Part shown: positions 39,301 to 49,144 of the stretch, in pieces
Layout of the letters: each line of letters opens with the position of its first letter
How positions within the stretch are numbered: position 1 is the stretch's first letter
NCBI GenBank assembly: GCA_037389465.1
Contig: JAZARR010000154.1
Coordinates: 3,224,001 to 3,288,000 of the forward strand
DNA length: 64,000 nucleotides
Source of the DNA: Baylisascaris procyonis
Lineage: Eukaryota > Nematoda > Chromadorea > Rhabditida > Ascarididae
Direction: 5' to 3'
Program-made: the position numbers and the translations under genes
Notes under the pieces: model-generated
Told to the model about the DNA's origin: nothing
Database searches by the model: none
Seen by the model: only the letters and a program-made list of their open reading frames with translations

Positions 39301-41875
39301 AAAAAGCTCAAATTTCTACTCATATCCTCCCGAGTCATAAGGGGAATTACACGGCGGTAGTTGGACAAAAACTAGTTTAGACCAACTACGGTCCTCCACA
39401 ACTGATTTGGAGAGAGTATCAGATTTCGGTTTCCAATATGCAATATCAGGCAAGAAGGTTAATGAGCACAGAGAGATATTTATTTGCAAAAGGTGGTCAC
39501 ATTTTAGTTATATGAATAATACAAAGGGTTTTAGTAATCGTTGGGATCAAAGTTTTTGGCTTAATTTTTATGGAAAGTTGCTGAGAGGGAAATTTTTAGT
39601 AAACTTTTAATATACATGCTGATTTTGCTTGTTATTACTACATACTATTTATGAAGATATTGGATTATACAGGAGCTTGTCAGCGTTAGTGAAAAATTTC
39701 GAAGACGCTAAAGCTATTCCTCTTAATTTCTAATTGAATTCCCTTTTTCGAAACACAGATTCTCCTTTAGAATTAAATAGTTCTATAAACTTCTCTTGTT
39801 CGCTTGAAAGTTTCCTCTCAAGTCTCGAGCGACATCGGTGATAGTTGTGGATTTGATGCCCTCAAAAAAGTTGCAAACAAAAAAGCAAATACATTCTCCA
39901 CATACCTGGATTTAAAATTACTACATAAATCCATTAATCTTTAAATCTTGAAGGATTAATGATCTACGAAATGATCTCGAACAGAAAAATTCGATAGTTT
40001 TTTTTTCTTTGTGCCCGAAAAATCTTTGAATGCATTCAGATAAAATAAATGGAACGGAAGTTTTAAAGTGTTTTAGAGTAGAACAATTTCTAGTGAGAAT
40101 CCATGAACAAATATTTCAACTCGTTGATGGGATCCAATGCTTGTGGGAAATCCGTGGTTACTGTTCTCTCTCAAAGTCCTGTTTTTTCGACATCTTTAGC
40201 CGCTCAGTTCGCAAAATGTTCTCTTCTCTTTTCTCACACCCCCCCCCCCTCCCTCCCCTCTTCCATCCCCTTCCATTCCCCATTGGGAAATTCTGCATGC
40301 ATATGAAACAAGCTTGACAAAGACAGATTTAGTCCTCGAGAAGAGTTGACGTTGAACCGTGTCGATGGCGAAACCGATTCGGTGGATATCGTTGTGTTGA
40401 AAAACGTTAGTACGAGGAACGTGATGTACAAGATTAAGATTACATCTCCAGAGAAGTTTCGTGTACGACCAAGCATTGGTGTAGTCGCCGCTGGCGCTAC
40501 GGAGCTCATTAGAGTGTATCTACAGAACGGTACGATTCATATAACATCATTACTAATTACAACTGGATGAATCAGTTAGATCTGTCAATTTTGGGTGCAT
40601 TGGGGTGAAAAATGCGATTCTTTTGCAAATTAAAATGACTCGGTAGAATACTGCGAAAAATTTCTTCAATTCTGTTGTTGCGCTTTTGTGATTATCATCG
40701 TTACAGAAAATCATCTGTGGAATTCGGCATGGATGTTTTACTTTTATCGTTTTTACTTTCTTATTAAGTACGGTACAGTCTTCAAAGTAGATATCTACGA
40801 TTTACATAACAGGATAAGATAAATTCAAGGTTGTACGTTTCCGCTTTCGATCTATTTTCTGCGATATGTCATTTGAAATGTTTAGAATGTAACATTAAGC
40901 ATCATGCATGCGAGTAATCGAAAAATGGAAGAAGTGAACGAAATATAGGCAAACAGTAGAAAATTGAAATCGTGAGAATTAGGTATTAAAAATTTTATTT
41001 AGTAGTACTACAATAATCCCGCGTTAATTGAGATTAAAGATTTCAGAGTATAAACATTCGGTGAATAGAGAAAAGTTCCTTCTCATGGCATTGGAGACGG
41101 ATGCGAAGACAAGCGAAGATTTTTCGAATGCATGGAAAAGCGTCGACGAGAGTTGTAGGGTGGAGCATAAATTGAGATGTCGATTAGCAGATAATAACGA
41201 TCCCGGTTCGCCGCCACCTGTGCATACCCCGACTGCCAATCATATCAGAAGCACTGCTAGTGTAGAACACCCGGTAAGTATAGTTTTCTTGAGTCGCATC
41301 CTAGGCTTCAGTAATATAAAGAAGATGCTTCTCGTAAAGGTGGTCCTGAAGGTTATATAAAGTTTATGTAGGCGTTGTAGTAGTCCATGAAGTAGACCTA
41401 TAGCCAGCCTCATTCTTCTCACCTGAACAGTATGGCATGTAGACTTTCAGGAAATGTTTTATTCTAAGCGTCCAGGTAGAAAGAAGCCTTTTACATCTCA
41501 CGTGAACGGCGCACAAAGTTAGCGGTTCATTGGTTCAGACATTTGTTAATTTGTCCGCACAACGAACTCAGCTAATTATATTCGAATCATTACCGCCGAG
41601 AATTGAACCATCGAAGTGAGAAGCACCGACTAGCGCATCTTACCACTACGCCATATAATCCACACTTTCAGGAACAGTTGCAGCGAGATATCGCAAATCT
41701 AGCACGACAACAAAGAATACTACTGATATGTATAGTAGTGATGATCATCCTGCAACTAATATCCCTTGGTTGTCAACGTTCCTATCATCTTTCATTGTTG
41801 ACAGCTTGGAAGGAACACTGCTCTCAGATGGATGCGGCAGTTGCAGAACCATTCGATGTGGATTCTGAATTATGA
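22017..41875 (+). CDS. MOSPD2: MOSPD2-type CRAL-TRIO/MSP domain protein
   Basis: MOSPD2 is an ER tail-anchored tether; its MSP domain binds FFAT motifs of partner organelle proteins and its CRAL-TRIO domain binds lipid surfaces. Exons: 22017-22091, 24068-24227, 24563-24646, 27106-27251, 28460-28684, 37498-37620, 38049-38231, 40313-40529, 41047-41273, 41672-41875. They give 547 codons (human about 518), phases matching throughout. Residues about 15-230 form the CRAL-TRIO unit ([45 protein letters not shown]). Residues about 235-335 are a Ser/Glu-rich linker. MSP is at about 336-430 ([25 protein letters not shown]), followed by [10 protein letters not shown] hydrophobic helix at about 496-513 ([18 protein letters not shown]) is the anchor, with a 34-residue luminal tail. 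The join 38231/40313 is least certain: the stronger-looking donor at 38228 would create a TGA stop, so donor TCA/GTAGGT with the weak acceptor GAAACAAG was chosen. Confidence 0.93.
22104..22136 (+). repeat. TG-rich microsatellite just after MOSPD2 exon 1
   Basis: TGTGTTTCTG(TG)n followed by TACGTGTAG, starting about a dozen bases after the exon-1 donor. It is a short (TG)n tract of the kind that can influence splicing of the adjacent exon; that effect is not shown here. Confidence 0.8.
22662..22740 (-). pseudogene. tRNA-like remnant in MOSPD2 intron 1
   Basis: On the minus strand an A-box-like TAAGCTGGTTAGAG is followed about 35 bases later by a B box, CGGTTCAAATCCC, then CGGCGG. A standard cloverleaf cannot be drawn: the T stem and the acceptor do not pair. 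It looks like a decayed tRNA or a tRNA-derived SINE head rather than a working tRNA gene. Confidence 0.5.
24836..24896 (+). repeat. (CT)n pyrimidine tract in MOSPD2 intron 3
   Basis: About 60 bases of nearly pure C and T made of CTCTCT runs separated by CCCCCTCCC and CCCCTTCCC. It lies deep in the intron, about 2.2 kb from the next acceptor. A second pyrimidine-rich stretch follows at 25225-25315. Confidence 0.85.
26365..26793. repeat. 23-bp tandem array of inverted ATTGC/GCAAT pentamers
   Basis: About 18.7 copies of a 23-bp unit in MOSPD2 intron 3. Each unit can be written ATTGC - 7-base loop - GCAAT - 6-base spacer. The two pentamers are inverted copies of each other and stay unchanged in the copies I traced. 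The loop varies (AATTTTC, AACTTTC, AAGTCTC), as does the spacer (GCAAAG or CCAAAG). The last six units alternate two types, forming a 46-bp higher-order repeat. Because 23 is not a multiple of three and the unit lacks stops in most frames, long spurious reading frames of 138-236 codons appear on both strands; they are not genes. Confidence 0.95.
28328..28414. repeat. (TA)n microsatellite, 87 bp, MOSPD2 intron 4
   Basis: Uninterrupted TA dinucleotides ending about 45 bases before MOSPD2 exon 5. It produces Ile-Tyr repeat reading frames that are not coding. Length is likely polymorphic between individuals. Confidence 0.97.
30266..30317. repeat. (TA)n microsatellite, 52 bp, MOSPD2 intron 5
   Basis: Uninterrupted TA dinucleotide tract in the largest MOSPD2 intron. 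An AT-rich (TTTA)n-like stretch lies 360 bp further on, near 30676-30715. Confidence 0.97.
32030..32112 (-). pseudogene. tRNA-like remnant in MOSPD2 intron 5
   Basis: The minus strand reads AATAGCTCAAAGGTGAAG (A-box and D-arm-like), then about 30 bases later GGGTTCATATCCGCCC (B-box and T-arm-like). The D stem pairs poorly, so this is probably a decayed tRNA or SINE head. The order and spacing match the remnants at 22.7 and 41.6 kb. Confidence 0.45.
33463..33510 (+). repeat. Oligo-T to oligo-G switch
   Basis: A run of about 14 T is followed directly by about 11 G and then a G/A-rich tail. Two overlapping frames around it (143 codons on plus, 115 on minus) are open across 33.2-33.6 kb, but they run through this homopolymer and match no family I recognise, so I do not call a gene. 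Confidence 0.8.
34874..34912. repeat. Perfect 15-bp inverted repeat with a 9-base loop
   Basis: Left arm TTCGTTCTAAAATAG and right arm CTATTTTAGAACGAA are exact reverse complements separated by TCGATGCGG. It lies inside MOSPD2 intron 5 and has no target-site duplication that I can see. Confidence 0.9.
35244..35633 (+). repeat. Pair of 18-bp direct repeats 372 bp apart
   Basis: GGGAAATATATTCCCGAG occurs at 35244-35261 and again at 35616-35633. The core is itself nearly palindromic (GGGAA..TTCCC). The interval between them could be a small non-autonomous element, but no transposase or terminal inverted repeat is evident. Confidence 0.7.
36266..36363. repeat. (TA)n microsatellite, 98 bp, MOSPD2 intron 5
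   Basis: TA dinucleotides with one G interruption near 36342. The longest of the six TA tracts; it yields Ile-Tyr repeat frames that are not genes. Confidence 0.97.
41585..41662 (-). pseudogene. tRNA-like sequence in MOSPD2 intron 9
   Basis: On the minus strand a D arm can be drawn (GCGT/ATGC stem, AGTGGTAAG loop), followed by a B box GGTTCAATTCT and CGGCGG. The anticodon stem and acceptor do not pair cleanly. It is the best preserved of the tRNA-like remnants here, and it shares the TCGGCGG end with the copy at 22.7 kb. Confidence 0.5.
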
Positions 41876-42172
41876 ACAGTTATTTCGATGTATCTTATAG
41901 ATTATGCCTATGAGTTCTCGAGTAAAACTTGTGCACTTCACTATAGTAAGGCGGTCAAGAGCATTACAACGATTTTCTGATTATATTTTTTGATAGTAAT
42001 TTGACAACAATATCCTTTGCCACAAATTATGAGTATTTGCGGCTATGCGCCATGGCTGTTTGGATAATCTCTAAGTTAATCCTCCAATATCAGAACCCTA
42101 TGGATTGAAGATCTGCGTCGTTTCCACCGTTTAAGCAACCTTTCTTTCAGAATATTCGTTTGCTTTCTCAAC

Positions 42173-42178
42173 ATTAAA
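42173..42178 (+). terminator. Candidate poly(A) signal of MOSPD2 (ATTAAA)
   Basis: The first common variant signal I see downstream of the MOSPD2 stop, about 300 bases after it. No canonical AATAAA occurs closer, so the site is tentative. Confidence 0.3.
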
Positions 42179-42887
42179 TGCAATTGCTGAATTTTTATTT
42201 TCCACTTCTCAATATATAACAATGTACCAATACGAGGTTTCTACTAAAATTAACGGAAATGAGACACTCCAAACGCCATATAAAAATATGATAGGGCACA
42301 TTACAGAAATTTTTTTTTTTTTTTTGAAATCATAAACCACAATGATAAACATATTGATGCATAATTCTTGAATATAGCCAACAGATGTGAATTCGATCTC
42401 TAAACAATTATTCATTAATAAAAAAGATTGGAAATTATTCTTTTTTCTACGAGGCGAGAATTTTTTATAACATTTAAAACAGAAATTCCACAAAATTTTG
42501 TGTAAAGAGCCGATCATCATCATCTTTCAGGTGCAACGCAAAATTTCATAGACTTTATCATTTTGTCATCAATATGTATGCAAATTTTTTTAGACAAAAC
42601 TACAGAAGGAAAACTATACAAGATTCTCTTTACATGCAACGAATAATACATTAAAAAATAAGAGTTGAGGAAATATGATGCATGTCAAAGGTCACATAAT
42701 AAACAACAGCCATAAAAAAGAATATTGCGTCCTCGGCAGTACCATTGTTGAGTCTCTTGTTTCGTTCAAAAGCAGTGATAGACATCACGGTCACAATTAC
42801 AGTCTACGTTTGCTCAAATTAATCTTCAATGAATCCCGCGCTCTAGCGCTCTAGTCTACTAACGCTGCGAACTTAGATACCATCTGC

Positions 42888-43050
42888 CGATCACAGGATC
42901 ATCTGATAATCAGCCACCGGCCGATCACAGGATCATCTGATAATCAGCCACCGGTCGATCACAGGATCATCTGACAATCAGCCACCGGTCGATCACAGGA
43001 TCATCTGATAATCAGCCACTGGTCGATCACAGGATCATCTGATAATCAGC
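42888..43050. repeat. 34-bp tandem repeat, 4.8 copies, between converging genes
   Basis: Units start at 42888, 42922, 42956, 42990 and 43024. They differ at only a few positions (C/T changes). Each holds CGATCACAGGATCATCTGAT, rich in GATC and ATCTGAT words. It sits about 20 bases beyond the RSRC2 poly(A) signal and between the 3' ends of RSRC2 and MOSPD2, so it could be transcribed in the 3' flank of either. Confidence 0.95.
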
Positions 43051-43071
43051 TTATCAGAGCACAAATCATCT

Positions 43072-43077
43072 TTTATT
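43072..43077 (-). terminator. Poly(A) signal AATAAA of RSRC2
   Basis: On the minus strand AATAAA lies 56 bases after the RSRC2 stop codon, a normal distance for a short 3' UTR. Confidence 0.7.
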
Positions 43078-43132
43078 GACTGCCTATCGCAATAAGAGTA
43101 CCCCACAGGACAATCAACAATTCTTATAAGAA

Positions 43133-44821
43133 TTAGGAATGAAAGCCAAGCCCCTGTCCACGACTGAGATGCGTTGTGGAGCGTGCTATAGCATATTGTT
43201 GATCAAGCTGACTATAGAGAGCCCGCTGCCGTTGTCTCTCAGCTTCCACTTGTTCCTTACTCGCCGCATTTGACGCACTCTCTTCCGGCTCGTCACTCTT
43301 CTTCATGCCCATTAATCTAAGCTCATAGACGATCAGAAGGAAGGATGAGAATGCAAGTTCTCAGTAATGAGAAGGTCAGGCAGAAAATAAATAATGAAAA
43401 TAAAATATTCGGAATGGGGGAGAGGGATAAGGAAAAACGAGGATCCCAAGAACAGAAGTCAGTCAGCGTCATTATTACAGTGAAAAAAATTCATACTGAT
43501 AGCAATATAAGCAATTAACTATTCCTTAAATATATCCAGAAAAACAAATAAGTTGAGATTTATACACCTCCATGAACCAATCCGACAAGCATGACGTCAA
43601 CTAACCGCCTAAAGTGATGCGCAAATAAACGCATTGGAGATTGGTGTTGACATGTGTTTTCTTTGTGAAATGAGCAAAACGATGTATAATGAAAAAAAAA
43701 ATTTTTTTTAATATTTTAAAAACTCCATGCAATGGAACTCTCTCAAAATAACATTGGGTGAAGCCTAAATTTGCTTGAAAGCAGCACTCATCGATGGCCA
43801 ACACTGCCCAACTTTGATTCAAATCGGTCAGTTGCATCGATTCACCTCATTCAAACTTAATGCAATTCGAGCTTCTTTTACTTTTATATCTATATGTTAG
43901 ATGTGGTCGCAGTTGAAGCCTTCAGCAGTAATCGAACTATCAAAGCCAATGCTAACATAACTATGCCATATCTGTTGGACAAAACAAACATGTTTTCTCG
44001 AGAAATATTCTTGCTGCTACTTATGCAAAGTTCTATTATAGATTTTGGTATTTCGATTTTTTAAACTGCTACATCATCCCTAGTTGCGCAAAAGAACATT
44101 TAATAATAGTCCTCAAAGACCATAAATTGAGGACTATTATTAAATAGCAACAACGTTATTTTGCATAGAAATGTGAGCGTGATGCCACTTTTTCATCCAA
44201 CATCACCTTTTCAACATTAAATTGCAACAATGGTCACATTCCTAGTAAAACTCCATCCACCAACTGGTTTCGGAATACTTCGCAACAGGTTTTTACAATG
44301 GCCAAATTCAGCAATCCACGCATGTTGCATCAAAACAAGCATAAGCTATACTTCTTACAACCTCAACTGCTTAAATCTTCTCCTCTACACCCCCCCCTTC
44401 CCCACTCAAGGTGAGAAAGCTCCACTTATCGTCTGTTCAAAGATTCCAACGCCTAGAATTATAAAGAACATTTCAAATACCTTTTGAATTTATCGATTTG
44501 TTTTGAATCGGTGGAAGCTGCAGCTAGAATTGAATTCCATGTGCTCGCGGTGGAAGGTCGACTGCCGCTCACCGATGCTGCACCATCGTCTCCAGATGAC
44601 ACAACGTCGTTCTAAACTTTCAGGTCGTATACTGTATTACAGTAACCAGTTCTTATTTAAAATGCTGAAGTACATTAAGAATTAATGCGAATGCAAAGAA
44701 TATCTTTTAAATTTATAAATGCTGCACCATCACTCCGTTCACAAACACTCGACGTTAATGGCTCTGTTAAACAGCCTTCACAAGTCTGATAAGTGATATA
44801 TATATACATATATATATATAT

Positions 44822-44877
<56 letters not shown>

Positions 44878-45209
44878 TCGTTTTGCCTTGTCTACTGCGC
44901 GGTCGGTTGTGAAGATCCGACCAGAGTGTTGGCTCTGCTCAGCCGAGCCACCCCGTCCAACACCCTCATCGGGACAAGTGTGGCGGGACAAGTCCCGACA
45001 GTCATAGGAGGAACGACGGTGAATCGGTTCGTCAGCATCCGATGGGCAGGAGACGAGCCTAAGCCCTAACCTTCACACGACCGACCTGCAAGAAGGAGAG
45101 GCCGACCTAAGACCACAGGAACCAACTGGACCAGAGAGGCATTGGGTTAGAGCAGGCGGAAGCGATATGAAGAGACATGTATTCGCAATGAATGCTCCGT
45201 TCATTGAAA

Positions 45210-45275
<66 letters not shown>

Positions 45276-47425
45276 AGTATTCCTAAAATGCTACCTTCTT
45301 TTCCTCCGGCTTGCTCCACAGAAGTTTCCTCTGCTGTATTTCCTCGGCCCGCTTCATTACAGCCTTCGTGGCCCATGCTGGCCGATCTCCACTCGGCTCC
45401 TCCTCTTCCTTCTCATAGCTACAAAGCAAAAACCTGTCGTATTTCAATCGTCACACAACTCACTCAGCTATAAATGCTTTACAACGACAAGCTCATATCC
45501 TCATATTCCAAAATTATATCGTTTCATGAATTTGGCCATAAAAGTATGGACATGAAGCATTATTATGTCTGCTTGGGCGAGTTAAGTGGAGTACCCCTGC
45601 GTCACTTCTAAGGCATTTTATAATCATAACTAACGCCGCCATTTAGATACGAAACATTTCCAAAATTGAACAATATTTTCACTGCTCCAAAGTAAACTCT
45701 TCTAATTTAAAAAAAAATGATTTTGAAAGGCCAACAAGAACGCTCAATTATGGCTGGCGATATACGAAACGAAGAAACTCTTTTCTATTTAATACAGACT
45801 ATCCTTTCGAAAATGAACCCCAAACGGTGAACGTAGAAGCACAACTCACCTATGGCGACGATAATGGTAGTGCTGAGATCGACCCTTATTCGAATATGGC
45901 GGCCTTTCATGACGACGGAACTTCGAGTCGCTCTAAAAGGTGTCAAAAGGAGAGTGGCGATCCACCGCCGACTCCTCTTCAGTGAACATAACATTAATTT
46001 GACGATCACAAAACGCACTGCATCAACACAGAATAAACTAATGGAAATATATAGGTCATCGATAAGTGTGAACTAAAGGATAACCGTATATGCAACATGA
46101 TAGCGAACACATTACAAAGAAAGGAAAGAGATTCTATAGCACAACTCAACTCGAATTCTCTAAATTTTCTATAATTCACTGGTGATTCCATAAAAGCATC
46201 CATTTTTGCAGAAAAAGCATTTAAGGTCGCCAAATAGCTCAGTTAATCATGTTTGGACATTGCTAGGCATATTCAATCAAACATCTTACTGCGAAAGGTG
46301 AAAAGATGTCACAGTCGCTAATGTATCCAAACGGGGACTTATAGCTGAGCGGATCAGATACAAGGGAAGGAAGCTGTAGCATAAATTGCGGTTCAACTAA
46401 AGCTGTTGATTTAAGATGCGCATTGTAGAAAGTATCAAATTCTACAAAGACAATTCTAAACCTTAAACACTTCACATTTAGAATCGGTGATGTTAAGAAG
46501 ACTCAACGCAATTTCATGCTCAATTCACAACATTATAGAAAAATCCCCTAAGGAACGGAAGAATAAAGAAAAAAAAATTTTGTTACCTGATATGTTCTTT
46601 CCCTTTCCTCTCCTTAATGGCTGCTAGCTGAGGCTACAGCCTTATCGGGACATCCGTGACACCAACCAAAACAATGAACGCCATAATACTTTCTACCAGC
46701 GAAGCATGAATACCACGATGTTCACAACACCCCCTCATTGGGCGCATCGCATATCCTCACTATTACAGGGCCACAGACAAACGTTACCCTTACTTCCCGT
46801 AAAATAAAGGTGTAATGCAGATTCTCGAAACTCATTTTTGGCATCCCCAATTAATTACTTACCGACAAGTCAGTAGCCAGTACATTAAAACACACCTTAT
46901 CGTAGTAACCGCGTCTATCGGATCGATCGTCTCGATCACCTCTGCGTTCGCCTTTATCTCGTCTCTGACGTTCCATATCTCTACTCGTTTCTCTTCTTCT
47001 TTCTTCATACCTCTTCTCTTTGTCTCTATCGTCTATCCTTTTGCAATACGGTTCACGACTACTGCTTGTCGTCTCATCGCTTTCTCGGCTTCGTTTTCTT
47101 CCACTATCTCCATCAAACTCTCTACGCTTCTCTCTTTCTTTACTGCTAGTATGAGTTCTGCCACGCGGATGCTCCTTATCAGAACTGTCACTGAGGATCG
47201 TCTTTTTTTCACTTCGCTTCGGGAATTCGGAGTGAGTTTCCCTGAAACTTGCCAGTACACAATGGGATTGTACCCCAGTATAAGTACGATAATGATTTAA
47301 TTGCTCATAATTAACAAATGAGAGACAAGAGGTTTGAGAAGAGAAAATAAATCTATGCAATTTTTTTACCCACTCAAGTCTACGAAATTCCTGGGGCGAT
47401 CTGCTGTCAGAGGGCGGTAGCTCAT
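43133..47425 (-). CDS. RSRC2: RSRC2-type arginine/serine-rich coiled-coil protein (SMAP domain)
   Basis: Nuclear RS-like protein family, associated with splicing factors; exact role poorly known. Exons on the minus strand: 47425-47370, 47241-46896, 45932-45850, 45418-45295, 44611-44481, 43316-43133; 307 codons with consistent phases. Residues about 25-130 are Arg/Asp/Glu/Ser-rich (RRETSRDMERQRRDKGERRG). Residues about 160-205 carry QQRKLLWSKPEEKK. The C-terminal SMAP domain is at about 225-307: TWNSILAAA, FKRLMGMKKSDE, YSQLDQQYAIARSTTHLSRG and a GLGFHS end, which tracks human RSRC2 closely. The chosen ATG gives MSYRPLTADRPRNFVDLSG and a frame-matched GT-AG intron into the RS exon, with a TAA just upstream in frame. 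The protein is shorter than human RSRC2 (about 430), mostly in the RS part. An alternative 5' end using a candidate exon at 48.0-48.1 kb is described separately. Confidence 0.9.
44099..44144. repeat. Perfect 18-bp inverted repeat with a 10-base loop
   Basis: TTTAATAATAGTCCTCAA and its exact reverse complement flank AGACCATAAA in the last RSRC2 intron. The 46-base hairpin is shorter than a usual miRNA precursor. The stem is AT-rich except for the TCCTC core. Origin unknown; it may be a palindromic mobile-element relic. Confidence 0.9.
44796..44875. repeat. (TA)n microsatellite left of a GC-rich insert
   Basis: TA dinucleotides with ACA interruptions near 44807 and 44823. It abuts the GC-rich segment at 44876; TA repeats resume at 45246, as though one TA tract had been split. 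Confidence 0.95.
44876..45247 (+). mobile_element. GC-rich retroelement-like insert with (AAAT)n tail
   Basis: About 330 bases of GC-rich sequence, unlike the surrounding intron, ending in about ten ATAA units (45207-45247). It is flanked by TA microsatellites at both ends. A plus-strand frame is open for 64 codons from its left edge to TAA at 45067 (VAGQVPTVIGGTTVNRF). A 5'-truncated unit with a simple-repeat tail is the usual shape of a LINE or SINE 3' end. I recognise no specific family; target-site duplications cannot be seen in the TA repeat. Confidence 0.55.
46339..46415 (+). pseudogene. tRNA-like remnant in RSRC2 intron 2
   Basis: TATAGCTGAGCGGATCAG (A-box and D-arm-like) is followed about 30 bases later by GCGGTTCAACTAAAGC (B-box-like). 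The box order and spacing fit a tRNA, but the B box is altered and stems do not close. Another lone A-box-like TAGCTCAGTTAATCA occurs at about 46235. Confidence 0.35.
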
Positions 47426-48006
47426 TTAGTGATGTCTCTCCGGTCACTTTTTCTTGTCAGAAGGTGAGGCCACTTGACAGACCACTTTTGTGGACGCTCT
47501 AACGAGTATCAAGGGATCCACCTGTGGGATTGGGACAAGAACCCAATATTGAACCCAGTTCATTACTGATATCGTTGTAGGATCCAGATATAACACGAAC
47601 AAATACAGTACAAATCACGTACTGCTTTACTGTAACTACTTTCTTTCGTTAAAAGCAAACATATCCCTAAGCTCTGCAACAAACAGTACAAATAACACTT
47701 GCCAACAGTTTACGTTAGAAGAAGGCAAACAACTGAAGCACTCAGAAACAAAAGAAACAGACAACCTGAAATAAATAGACCCCATATAAGAAAAACGAGC
47801 GCTCTATGCATCATAGAAGTGTCGACGTATTTAAATACTTGACCGATACTAATAAACATACAACACCCCCTATGCAACAACTCCGAAGAGGATTTTCATG
47901 AGTTTAGAAGACTTCTTTGAAGTTTACAAATAATAAAGAGTTAGAAGGCTCTCATCAAATCGCACAGATAATTGTGCCTTGATTATTACTATCTAAAAAA
48001 GCATAC

Positions 48007-48101
48007 TTCTTTCCGTCAGACGGCTTCCTGCCTTCGGCAGATTGATCCCTCATCTCCGGTCGATCGTCGTTTCCATCACTGCTGGATGACGAAAATCGCC
48101 T
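48007..48101 (-). CDS. Candidate upstream coding exon of RSRC2
   Basis: Between the acceptor ACTTCTAG and the donor AGAA/GTATGC only one frame is open. It reads RRFSSSSSDGNDDRPEMRDQ and ends PSDGKK, a Ser/Asp/Arg-rich composition like RSRC2. It leaves phase 2 and would join an acceptor TCTGACAAG at 47450 into VTGETSLNELPPSDSRSPQEF. That frame overlaps the start exon in a different frame and would need the weaker acceptor CCCGAAG before RSEKK to reach the RS exon. It may be an alternative 5' end or a 5'-UTR exon. Confidence 0.4.
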
Positions 48102-49144
48102 CTAGAAGTGTAATCGCTGATTAAATCAAGCAGTAAATTGACGTATGGGTACAGCATAAATGAACAAAACAGATTCAATGACCTCGTGGTTTATAATCGA
48201 AATTTTGTTAGCAATGTTGCTAGAAACTATTGCATCGTGATTAATGGTCACATTGGTTTTAAACTGTTTGATGTTTCCTTATTGGTGTTTTAAATCGTCA
48301 GAAATATAGAATTTATTTGTTATAATTGATTGATCGTCTATCGATATGGTGATAACTTGTGAATATGCATAAGCTTGATCAACTCTAGTCTAAAGAAGCA
48401 ACTATTCGATATTTGAATCTTTTCTATTCCATAGTTGTGTCGAAACTTTCGTCTACATAGCCTTCCTTTCGAGATGCAAAATGATAGGCCAATTAGTTAA
48501 CTGCTAATGCGATCTAGTAATACCATGATTACTACTGCCTACCGGATATTATCGACATAACCGTTTACATAGGTTACGGATTATGCAGCTAGGACTAATA
48601 AAGGTATTTTTCGTTGATTTCAGGTCTTTCTTAGCCATATTTCCGGTTATTTTTGAGAGTATCCCGATCGTCAATACAGTAAACATCCAATCCGAATGCG
48701 AACAATACTGATATGCAAATGTGGTCGTAGCGTTATGAGATTACTGTGGAATCTACAGCCTCTAAGCTTATTCAAAAGTTCAACTTTTATAAGCTTTTGA
48801 TCTTATAGATCAGCTTTTTAGTAGATCACAACAAACTTTAGTGATGCAAAAAAAAAACCTTAAAGCCGTATTCATTCACATCACAGATACCTATTTTTAT
48901 AGTAAGCATATAATAAAAATAAAAATCACGCTTATGGGTATCGCGCTGCATCGTTCTCGCTCAAGAAACTTTTTATGGTTGTAGCCGGGTACTGATGTCG
49001 CGAAATGCCTCAACTATAAGCATCTCAATCTGAACTATCACTCATATTCAGTTTAATTACTGTTTTTTTTTTAAACGGAAGAAATATTCCAATGCCCAAT
49101 ATTTCAGCAAGTTTTATGTGACATCCTTCACTAGTTAAACAACC

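Noticed and set aside
41585..41662. Functional tRNA gene on the minus strand
   Set aside because: D arm and B box are recognisable, but anticodon and acceptor stems do not pair; called a remnant only.
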